NCBI RefSeq assembly: GCF_900156675.1
Contig: NZ_FTOH01000015.1
Span: 1 to 45,486 of the forward strand
Length of the DNA stretch: 45,486 nt
Origin: Thalassolituus maritimus
GTDB taxonomy: Bacteria > Pseudomonadota > Gammaproteobacteria > Pseudomonadales > Oceanobacteraceae
Reading direction: 5' to 3'
Shown here: piece by piece, positions 1 to 6,686 of the stretch
How the letters are laid out: every line of letters starts with the position of its first letter
How positions within the stretch are numbered: position 1 is the first letter of the stretch
Program-made: the position numbers and the translations under genes
The notes under the pieces: generated by a model
Database searches by the model: none
Seen by the model: the letters and a program-made list of their open reading frames with translations, nothing else
What the model was told of the DNA's origin: nothing

Positions 1-10
1 CTTGACCATA
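1..10 (+). rRNA. 23S rRNA, extreme 3' end (partial)
   Basis: The first bases (cttgaccatataacaccc) match, from memory, the sequence at the 3' end of Pseudomonas-type 23S genes and the start of the following spacer. Only the last few bases of the gene can lie in the window. The exact mature end cannot be fixed here. The 5S gene that follows at 169 supports the reading. Confidence 0.5.
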
Positions 11-168
11 TAACACCCAAACTGGTGTATAAACAGTTAAAGACACGAACAGGCAGCCGCCGGTTCGCGAGAGAATCTCGACTCATGTATCCAACTTATT
101 GTGCGAAGTATGAAAATGCTTCAAGGTCCAGCGACAAAACGCGTAAGAGACTGATGCACAAACAGTTT
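11..168 (+). other. 23S-5S internal transcribed spacer
   Basis: This is the sequence between the 23S tail and the 5S gene. It contains short inverted repeats such as cggttcgcgagagaatctcg around 61-80, of the kind processed by RNases in rRNA spacers. No tRNA cloverleaf was seen. Confidence 0.6.
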
Positions 169-285
169 GCTTGACGACAATAGAGCTGTGGAACCACCTG
201 AATCCATTCCGAACTCAGAAGTGAAACGCAGCATCGCCGATGGTAGTGTGGGGCTTCCCCATGTGAGAGTAGGTCATCGTCAAGC
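169..285 (+). rRNA. rrf: 5S ribosomal RNA
   Basis: The conserved 5S core is present (ccgaactcagaagtgaaacg near 209-228, then gccgatggtagtgtggggc and gagagtagg). The first ten bases (gcttgacgac) pair with the last ten (gtcgtcaagc) as helix I. The length of about 117 nt fits. It is the last gene of an rRNA operon and is followed directly by a strong terminator. Confidence 0.95.
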
Positions 286-294
286 TTCTATCCC

Positions 295-328
295 AAAACC
301 CCAGCAGGGTATCCTGCTGGGGTTTTTT
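295..328 (+). terminator. rho-independent terminator of the rRNA operon
   Basis: A ten-base GC-rich stem (CCCCAGCAGG at 299-308 with CCTGCTGGGG at 313-322) has a four-base loop and is followed by six T residues, just after the 5S gene. Confidence 0.9.
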
Positions 329-329
329 C

Positions 330-694
330 TTGTTTTAAATTTATGCCAGGTTGCCTGCTGGGGTATTGGGTAGAATACGATAATCACTTTCACTACCTAT
401 CGGGCAGGCCGGTGATTGCATCCTGCATAACCGGCATTTCCGCCATCCATGGCGGTCACGAGCGTCATGTGACAAATTCATCAGGAATGAATTTGGACAA
501 CCGTAGGTTGCCCTAAGGGTGAAGGCAGGACGCCTGAATCTTCGGCGATGCACCGAAGGTGCCAGCCTTGAGCGCCGCAGGCGTACCCAAAGCACTCACT
601 GCGTTCATGGGGCAGGCCCTGGCGAAGCCAGAGAAAGCGTAGCTTTGGACTCATAGAGATCATCGTCAAGGTCGGGCGCGACCCCGGTCTATTC
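330..694. other. gene-free repeat-like block after the rRNA operon
   Basis: No convincing gene was seen. The stretch is rich in short hairpins (aaattcatcaggaatgaattt near 474-494; cgcctgaatcttcggcg near 530-546; gccagccttgagcgccgcaggc near 561-582) and looks like a degenerate intergenic repeat. At about 654-670 it contains gatcatcgtcaag, which repeats the 3' end of the 5S gene (gtcatcgtcaagc at 273-285). It may be an element inserted after a 5S gene, or the remains of a second 5S copy. Family unknown. Confidence 0.4.
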
Positions 695-729
695 AAAACC
701 CCTGATTGCTTACGCAGTCAGGGGTTTTT
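695..729 (+). terminator. second rho-independent terminator
   Basis: CCCCTGATTGC at 699-709 pairs with GCAGTCAGGGG at 714-724 and is followed by five T residues. It lies just after the 5S-tail-like sequence. It may be the original or a duplicated rRNA operon terminator. Confidence 0.8.
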
Positions 730-1123
730 GTTTGCCCGCAAGAAAGTGAACCGTGTAAGAACGCTTCAAACAGCTGGCCTGCCTATACGCGATGATCGGG
801 TTGTAGGAAATGAGATGGCTATCCCGGACACCTCCCTCAATACCCGATCTCGCAAAGCCCTAGGCACCTCTCTTCGGTCACGACCAGACTCTGTGCTAAA
901 GATTTATTACGTGTGTCTATATGTGGCGTCGAGTAACAATATGTAACCAACTGATTTATATTGATAAATGATAAAATGTCCCTTTTGAAATATGGCATGA
1001 CGTGTCATTATGGCTCGATATGATGCAGGTTATTTACCGATCCTTGATTGGAAATTACCTGATAGGAGAACTAGATTTAATTTAATCTGACAGTTGTTCA
1101 ATAAATACAAGAATAGGTGAAGT
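730..1123. other. intergenic region upstream of the secreted-protein pair
   Basis: No convincing gene: the 72-codon open frame at 728-946 begins within a terminator and has no family features. The last 200 bases are AT-rich and should hold the promoter of the next gene. An imperfect palindrome (atgacgtgtcat, about 997-1008) is a possible operator. No single promoter can be assigned with confidence. Confidence 0.4.
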
Positions 1124-2284
1124 ATGCGTTTACAGGATGTAGGTCCAGTTTTCGTAATGTCCGGCTTGCTACTCAGCGCATCTGTTTGTGCGCTTGAGCC
1201 ATTGACTGATCGAGACCTCTCTGACGTCTCAGGGCAGGCATTTATCACCATTGATACAAGTGCATACAACCAGGGCTCAGGCAAATGGGCTGGCGACTAC
1301 GAGTTCACCAAAGTTAATCTTGGTATGGAGCTTGAAACTGTATTTAACATAGATGAATTGAAACTCGGGCGCTTCGAACGCGAGGCATACGTAGATGGCA
1401 CAGTTCCGATTACGGATGACGATCGTAACATCCTTTATAATTCTGATGGCAGTGCACAGGTCTACGATTCCGATATCATTATTGAGGATTTTGCGCTCGG
1501 TAGGGTTGATAATTATAACGATGCTGCGAACGCAGCTTATGTTCCGTTTATGGCCAGAAACCCTTTTATTGAGCTGGCATACAAAACGGAAAATGGTCAA
1601 AAGAGAATCTCGGGTATTCGGGTAGGCTTTGAGAAAGCTCAGGGTGATCTCTCTGGCGATCTGATTTCGGTTACTGGTATCGTAGAGGGCGAGATTCGAG
1701 GCGATATCCAGGTTGTCTACGACAATAACTGTGGTGGGTGGAATGCTCTGGCACCGAACTGCCTCCTTCTCCTGGCATCTTCGGATAAAGAAATCTATAC
1801 GCAAGTGGATTTGCTCGATGGTGCAACGGGTAACGGTGCTGATCAGCTGAATACGACATACCTCAAACGAGCATCCTGGTTTGGTGTACCAAACGGCCGT
1901 AATTTCCAGACCGATGAAACAGGTCTTATTGCCTCATTGATCCCGACTCTCACAAATTCGAGTGATTGTGAGGTCCTTGGTACCCCAGCGTGCTTCCGTT
2001 CTACTATTTATCAGTCGATATACATTGGCGATAAAGATACTGACTTCGAGACTGGGTCTGCATCGGGTGTATTCCTGTCAGTACAAACCGAATCTGTGCC
2101 ATGGGAAGATCTCTCCGGCGTTCCGGGCTCTGATCGTGTTTTAACCGATAGTGGCGCCTTTATGAATATTTCGCGTTATCAGTCGGGTAATGAAACCAAG
2201 TACCCACTGTATCTGACACTTGAGGAAGCTACACGTGGTACGCCGCGGGTCGCGACTTGCGTTGGTCGGGTTAAGGGATGCTAA
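1124..2284 (+). CDS. secreted protein of unknown function (DUF6160-like N terminus)
   Basis: A 386-residue protein. It has an N-terminal signal peptide (hydrophobic residues about 8-23, likely cleaved after VCA). The mature protein begins with LEPLTDRDLSDVSGQAFITI. From memory this D-x-x-L-S-x-V-S-G-Q-A pattern is typical of the DUF6160-type surface/secreted proteins of marine gammaproteobacteria and of Fil-type proteins in Acinetobacter; this is recognition, not a search. The rest is rich in Gly, Asp and Asn with predicted beta strands and two Cys pairs, and has no catalytic motif. The start is preceded by aggtga. It ends four bases before the start of a second protein of the same type, so the two form an operon. 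Function unknown; an envelope or surface-fibre role is inferred. Confidence 0.75.
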   Translation: MRLQDVGPVFVMSGLLLSASVCALEPLTDRDLSDVSGQAFITIDTSAYNQGSGKWAGDYEFTKVNLGMELETVFNIDELKLGRFEREAYVDGTVPITDDDRNILYNSDGSAQVYDSDIIIEDFALGRVDNYNDAANAAYVPFMARNPFIELAYKTENGQKRISGIRVGFEKAQGDLSGDLISVTGIVEGEIRGDIQVVYDNNCGGWNALAPNCLLLLASSDKEIYTQVDLLDGATGNGADQLNTTYLKRASWFGVPNGRNFQTDETGLIASLIPTLTNSSDCEVLGTPACFRSTIYQSIYIGDKDTDFETGSASGVFLSVQTESVPWEDLSGVPGSDRVLTDSGAFMNISRYQSGNETKYPLYLTLEEATRGTPRVATCVGRVKGC

Positions 2285-2288
2285 TGAT

Positions 2289-3326
2289 ATGAAGAAGTTA
2301 TTATCACTATCGGTTGCTTTGGTTATTTCTCATTCCGCAAACGCGGAGTTGCAGGCACTTGATGACGCCGAAATGTCTTCTCAGAGTGGTGCTGGCCTGG
2401 GCTTCGCCCTGCAGGACTTTATATTCAGTACGGATGATGCTTCTCTTGCAGTTACCGGCATTGAGGATGGCAACAGTAATGAAGTTGGCATTAAGTGGGA
2501 TCAGTTCTACATCATGGGAGAAGGGAGCCAGAACGGGTCTGTTAAAAAGCCTGTTGATATTGGTAGCTATCTTCATCCTTGGGTCGTGCGAAGTGTTCGT
2601 GGCAGTTCTGATTGGGATGGCGATCCCGCTGACTTCTATACCGGCGATGCACCTGCCATCGGCGATGACGTCGCAGCGTTGCAGATACTGACTGATGTTT
2701 ATACTTCTGCCGCTCAGAATACGCGACAGTACGTGATGGATTGTATTTTTGCGAGTGCAGGTGATTGCGGTCAGCGGGCTGCTATCAGACGTAGTGGAGC
2801 AGACATCGGTTCCCGCTTCACGCTCGATTTTGCTGATGGTACGAACCACGTCTGGAATATCGATATGCGGGGTGTGTATCTCGATGGGTCTGGTTTTACT
2901 TTATGGTCTCGACCAGACGATTCGGGTCAGTCAGAACTACTGGGGCAATTGAACCTGTCTCTGTTGGCTGAGGAATTTCAGATCGATACATGCGGAGAGG
3001 CATGTACGGGTACCGGATCTCTTTTACAGATTGACCAGTTTTATCTCGGTTTGAATTTAGGGTTTGGTGACATACAGCCGCTGAAATTCAGTGCAACATC
3101 CGACGGTAACTTTGTACTGGAATTGAGCAAGCCGGACCCATCTTCCCGAGGAGTTGATGAAACTGACAGCGATGCCATGCTGGCTTTCTTTAATGAGTAT
3201 TACGCTAACGCGCCCAAGAGCGATATTTATATCGGGGAAATCACTGTTGGAAACCGAACGGCCGGTGAAACAGTGATTAACGGTTTCCGCGCGCAGTATC
3301 TTAAAGCGACCAGTATCGATCTCTGA
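2289..3326 (+). CDS. secreted protein, second member of the tandem pair
   Basis: A 345-residue protein. I chose the ATG at 2289 because it gives a clean signal peptide (MKKLLSLSVALVISHSANA) and follows taaggga by about ten bases; an open frame extends upstream to 2220 but overlaps the previous gene. The mature N terminus (ELQALDDAEMSSQSGAG) is the same kind of motif as in the preceding gene, where L-x-x-L-x-D-x-x-M/L-S is followed by S/G-G. The body alternates predicted beta strands with Asp/Gly-rich turns. It has no enzyme motif. The family resembles DUF6160-type proteins. It lies at the end of a two-gene operon closed by a terminator whose hairpin overlaps the stop codon. Function unknown. 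Confidence 0.75.
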   Translation: MKKLLSLSVALVISHSANAELQALDDAEMSSQSGAGLGFALQDFIFSTDDASLAVTGIEDGNSNEVGIKWDQFYIMGEGSQNGSVKKPVDIGSYLHPWVVRSVRGSSDWDGDPADFYTGDAPAIGDDVAALQILTDVYTSAAQNTRQYVMDCIFASAGDCGQRAAIRRSGADIGSRFTLDFADGTNHVWNIDMRGVYLDGSGFTLWSRPDDSGQSELLGQLNLSLLAEEFQIDTCGEACTGTGSLLQIDQFYLGLNLGFGDIQPLKFSATSDGNFVLELSKPDPSSRGVDETDSDAMLAFFNEYYANAPKSDIYIGEITVGNRTAGETVINGFRAQYLKATSIDL

Positions 3327-3351
3327 TCGATACTGGTGCGTCTCTTTTTTC
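3309..3351 (+). terminator. terminator overlapping the stop codon of the secreted-protein gene
   Basis: A perfect 12-base inverted repeat (ACCAGTATCGAT at 3309-3320, ATCGATACTGGT at 3326-3337) is followed by a T run at 3345-3350. The TGA stop (3324-3326) lies at the loop. Three further cagatct copies occur at 3351-3399, leading into the convergent gene. Confidence 0.75.
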
Positions 3352-3392
3352 AGATCTTCTTTTTTCAGATCTGGCTCGTCGGGTCTGGCTTC

Positions 3393-4220
3393 TCAGATCT
3401 GATCCGCGTCCGTTACTATGGTCACAGGGTAAACCTGAGACTTTTTAAGTTGCGGGTTCAGCGGTAGCATTTTTTCCCCAAGTTTATCGAGCGTTGATGC
3501 CCGGTTATCAGGAGAAGGGTGAGTACTCAGGAACTCCGGGCCACCGCCACCTCCGGCCTCTGCCATTTTCTTCCATAAGCTCACCGCAGCATCTGGGTTG
3601 TATCCGGCGCGAGTAGCCAGCTCGATGCCTATTTCGTCGGCTTCTGATTCAGCGGTACGACTGTTTGGTAATTCCAGTGCGACCTTGGCTGCCATGGCGG
3701 TTCCTGTCAGCACATAGCCATTGTTGTCAGTGACGACGGCGGTTGCTGCCAGCGCGCCATTCATGAGTACTGCGCGGGACATACGCTCAGCAGTGTGATT
3801 GGCCAGGGCATGAGAAATTTCATGACCCATGATCTGTGCGATTTCATCGTCGTTCAGATTTAACTGGGTGACGATGCCGGTGTAGATCGCCATACGCCCG
3901 CCAGCCATACACCAGGCATTTAGGGTATCAGGGTCGTCAATAATCGCGACGCTCCAGTCCCAGTCTTTGGTGTCGGGATCAAGTTTTATCGCTTCAGTGA
4001 CCAGTCGCCCGGTGATTGTCTCAATGCGTTTTACCCAGGCAGGGTCCGTAACCAGCTGATCATTCTGATCGAGTTCACCTACGGTGCTCGCGTAAGCTTT
4101 CTGAGACTCAACAATCGCCGAATCCGGCGAGACGATCATAAGTTGATTGCGGCCGGTCAAGGTGGTTGCACAACCTGCTATGGCTGCGCTGATCAACGTC
4201 AGGCTGATCACTTTCTTCAT
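3393..4220 (-). CDS. M48 family metalloprotease lipoprotein (LoiP/YggG-like)
   Basis: A 275-residue zinc endopeptidase. The N terminus is a lipoprotein signal (lipobox AIAGC, Cys17). The residue after Cys is Ala, so outer-membrane anchoring facing the periplasm is expected. The zinc motif HEISH is at residues 133-137, and the third ligand is expected in ESEADEIG near residue 194. The length fits the LoiP/YggG group, which helps control outer-membrane protein quality. The gene is transcribed alone, convergent with the secreted-protein operon and divergent from the helicase gene. Family assignment is firm; the substrate is not known. Confidence 0.9.
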   Translation of the reverse strand: MKKVISLTLISAAIAGCATTLTGRNQLMIVSPDSAIVESQKAYASTVGELDQNDQLVTDPAWVKRIETITGRLVTEAIKLDPDTKDWDWSVAIIDDPDTLNAWCMAGGRMAIYTGIVTQLNLNDDEIAQIMGHEISHALANHTAERMSRAVLMNGALAATAVVTDNNGYVLTGTAMAAKVALELPNSRTAESEADEIGIELATRAGYNPDAAVSLWKKMAEAGGGGGPEFLSTHPSPDNRASTLDKLGEKMLPLNPQLKKSQVYPVTIVTDADQI

Positions 4221-4319
4221 ATCCGTATTCCTGAAGTAAGGTATGTATCGTTAGTCTAAGGTGTTGCTGAGTGAGTGTGTAGTGCTAATGCCGACAGCGC
4301 AGTCCTACGCTTTAAGGTC

Positions 4320-4328
4320 TGGTATACT
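4320..4328 (+). promoter_or_regulatory. extended -10 promoter of the helicase gene
   Basis: TGGTATACT has a TATACT -10 box at 4323-4328 with a TG extension. The -35 region is weak, as expected for an extended -10 promoter. It lies 29 bases upstream of the GTG at 4357, inside the longer open frame, which argues that translation does not start at 4261. Confidence 0.5.
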
Positions 4329-4356
4329 CGCGTTTTTTCTCCAGCGGGATTTCAGC

Positions 4357-5700
4357 GTGTTTGCCGGAACAGAATTACACCCAAGGCTAATTGCCGGGCT
4401 TGAAAAACAGTCCATTACAGAAGCAACAGACGTGCAGCTTGAGGTTATCCCTGAAGTATTACGCGGGAGTGACGTTCAGGTATGTGCAGAAACGGGCAGT
4501 GGTAAGACCTTTGCCTATTTGTTGCCGATTATGCAGAAGTTACTGACGGTCGATGCACCAGACAGCGCCACGCGTGCTCTTGTGATCGTTCCTACCCGCG
4601 AGCTCGCCCGACAAGTGTTCAAGGATGCTAAGCGCCTGACCGACATGAATCACCTTGAGGCCGGAGTGTTAACCGGCGGTGAAGAGTTCAAGTATCAGGC
4701 TGCAGTGCTGCGTAAGAACCCGGAGATCCTTATTGCAACACCGGGGCGGCTTGTTGATCACCTTAAGCGCGAAACGGCAGAGCTGGGAGATATCGAGTTC
4801 TTAGTTCTCGACGAAGCGGACCGAATGCTGGATATGGGCTTCTCTGAAGATATGGAGCATATCGTTGGCAAGTGTGGCTCTGAGCGTCAGACACTGATGT
4901 TGTCCGCAACTTTGCGCCATGAGGGCGTAGGGCGTGCTGTACGTTCGTGGCTTAAGGATCCGGTAGAGATCACTACGCAAGGTATTCAGGAGCGTCATGA
5001 CGATATTACTCAGCAGCGTATTCTGGCTGACGATAACGCACATAAAGATCGCCTGTTAACCTGGCTCCTCGCCAATGAAACCTATGATAAGGCGATTGTA
5101 TTCGTTAATAAGCGCACAGAAGCAGAACGTCTGAGCGAGTTCCTACGCCGTCACAGAGAGGGTATCGCCGTACTCCACGGTGATATGACGCAGGATGAGC
5201 GTAACTATGTCATGCAGAACGTTCGCGAAGGTCGACGGAATATACTCGTAGCCACCGATGTGGCAGCGCGGGGACTTGATGTCGACGGATTGGATCTGGT
5301 GATCAATTACGATCTTGCTCGTAAGGGGGATGAATATATTCATCGTATTGGTCGAACCGGGCGGGCAGGCCGCAGCGGTCTTGCGATCAGTCTGATTGCA
5401 CCTAATGAATGGAACCTGAAAGCGGCCATTGAGCGCTACATTCAGCAGGAGATGGATTCGCGTACGATCAAAGAGCTTAAGGCGAAGTATACCGGGCCTA
5501 AGAAGGTTAAGGCCTCGGGCAAGGCTGCTGGTATTAAGAAGAAAAAACCACGTGGCCCAGCTGCGAAAAAAGCGGCTGCGAAGAAAGCTGCCGAGAAAAA
5601 AGGCCCGTCTCCTAAGAAGAAAAACGGGCCCCGGCCTTCACGTCCAGCAGGTAACCTGATGGACAGTGAAGGTTTTGCGCCTATTAAGAGAAAGAAGTAA
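4357..5700 (+). CDS. srmB: ATP-dependent RNA helicase, DEAD-box, SrmB-like
   Basis: A 447-residue DEAD-box RNA helicase. The start is set at GTG 4357: it follows gcggga at a good distance, lies just downstream of a TGGTATACT promoter, and places the Q-motif Gln (27) and Walker A AETGSGKT (44-51) where SrmB has them. The frame is open back to 4261, but those residues match nothing. Motifs in order are PTRELARQ, TPGRLVDHL, DEAD, SAT, VFVNKR, ARGLDVDGLD and HRIGRTGRAG. The C-terminal tail is rich in Lys, Ala and Pro, as expected for RNA contact. The sequence after the core (ERYIQQEMDSRTIKELKAK) resembles the SrmB C-terminal region. SrmB helps assemble the large ribosomal subunit. An RhlE-like role is the alternative. 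Confidence 0.85.
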   Translation: MFAGTELHPRLIAGLEKQSITEATDVQLEVIPEVLRGSDVQVCAETGSGKTFAYLLPIMQKLLTVDAPDSATRALVIVPTRELARQVFKDAKRLTDMNHLEAGVLTGGEEFKYQAAVLRKNPEILIATPGRLVDHLKRETAELGDIEFLVLDEADRMLDMGFSEDMEHIVGKCGSERQTLMLSATLRHEGVGRAVRSWLKDPVEITTQGIQERHDDITQQRILADDNAHKDRLLTWLLANETYDKAIVFVNKRTEAERLSEFLRRHREGIAVLHGDMTQDERNYVMQNVREGRRNILVATDVAARGLDVDGLDLVINYDLARKGDEYIHRIGRTGRAGRSGLAISLIAPNEWNLKAAIERYIQQEMDSRTIKELKAKYTGPKKVKASGKAAGIKKKKPRGPAAKKAAAKKAAEKKGPSPKKKNGPRPSRPAGNLMDSEGFAPIKRKK

Positions 5701-5744
5701 ATCAGAGAAAGTAGGACGCCTGAAAACAGGCTGACATCTTTCCC

Positions 5745-6587
5745 TCAGCGGCCAAACTGGCCGCTGTTGTAATCCTTGATGGCCTGCTCAATCTCTTCAT
5801 GCGTATTCATCACAAAGGGACCATAGTGTGCGACGGGCTCAAGGATTGGGTCACCTGTCAGTACCAGAAAGTTCGCATCACTTTCGGCTTTAAAAACGAG
5901 CTCTTCCCCTTGGGTGCTGTAAATCAGTAACGGCTTCTCTGGCAGTGACTGACCTGTCGCCAGCTGCCCCTTATAGACGTAGGCGATGGCACGTTTGCCC
6001 GAAGTGACCGGGAGTGTCAGAGTCTCACCTTCAGTAAGAGAGACGTCCAGGTAGCTGGCGTTAGCAGCTAACTTGTCGAGAGGTCCCGTCACCTGCTGAC
6101 CTTCGATCTGCCAATCACCTGCAAGAACTCTGACTTCGCCACCCGTATTAAGAGCGACCACTGGGATCTCTGATTGCGGAACATCCCGGTAATCCGGTGC
6201 ACTCATTTTGTCTTTTGCTGGCAGGTTGATCCAGAGCTGAAAACCATGGAGGCCACCCTGATCGAGTTCAGGCATTTCACTATGGATAATACCGCGCCCA
6301 GCAGACATCCACTGAGCACCACCACTGCGTATTTCGCCCCGGTTGCCCATATGATCTTTGTGGATCAGAGCGCCTTTACGTAAATAGGTCAGCGTTTCCA
6401 TACCGCGATGAGGATGGGGTGGGAAGCCTCCCATGTAATCCGCTTCGTCATCGGACACCAGTTCATCGAGCATCAGAAAAGGATCGGCATCGCGTTGGTT
6501 GAAAAGGGCAAGGCGTCTGATTTTTACCCCATCACCGTCTGAGCTGGGGTAACTACGAATGATATTTTCGAGAGAGCGTTGTGTCAT
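5745..6587 (-). CDS. pirin family protein
   Basis: A 280-residue bicupin. The pirin signature is clear: GGFPPHPHRGMETLTYL with the metal-binding His residues, then HKDHMGNRGEI, AGRGIIHSEMPE and GLHGFQLWINLP. The C-terminal cupin ends with GPFVMNTHEEIEQAIKDY, usual in bacterial pirins. Members bind iron and some, such as E. coli YhhW, show quercetin 2,3-dioxygenase activity in vitro. The real role here is unknown. It is a single gene with a good ribosome-binding site (ggaggt). It converges with the helicase gene; a perfect inverted repeat (CAGCGGCCA/TGGCCGCTG, 5747-5767) spans its last codons. Confidence 0.9.
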   Translation of the reverse strand: MTQRSLENIIRSYPSSDGDGVKIRRLALFNQRDADPFLMLDELVSDDEADYMGGFPPHPHRGMETLTYLRKGALIHKDHMGNRGEIRSGGAQWMSAGRGIIHSEMPELDQGGLHGFQLWINLPAKDKMSAPDYRDVPQSEIPVVALNTGGEVRVLAGDWQIEGQQVTGPLDKLAANASYLDVSLTEGETLTLPVTSGKRAIAYVYKGQLATGQSLPEKPLLIYSTQGEELVFKAESDANFLVLTGDPILEPVAHYGPFVMNTHEEIEQAIKDYNSGQFGR

Positions 6588-6686
6588 AAGTACCTCCGGT
6601 TAACGATTACTTTATCGCGCTTGCCGGAGGATAACGAGGGGGTTACGTCGGTATAAATTGTTCTATTTGTGCTTCCAATCTGGTGG

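Noticed and set aside
1-168. tRNA gene in the rRNA spacer
   Set aside because: No cloverleaf or T-loop sequence (gttcgaatc type) was found; spacer tRNAs usually lie between 16S and 23S, which is outside the window.
728-946. 72-codon open frame after the second terminator
   Set aside because: It begins in the terminator T run, has no ribosome-binding site and its product resembles nothing.
1277-1804. 175-codon minus-strand open frame opposite the first secreted-protein gene
   Set aside because: No motif or start signal; the plus-strand frame has a signal peptide and a conserved motif.
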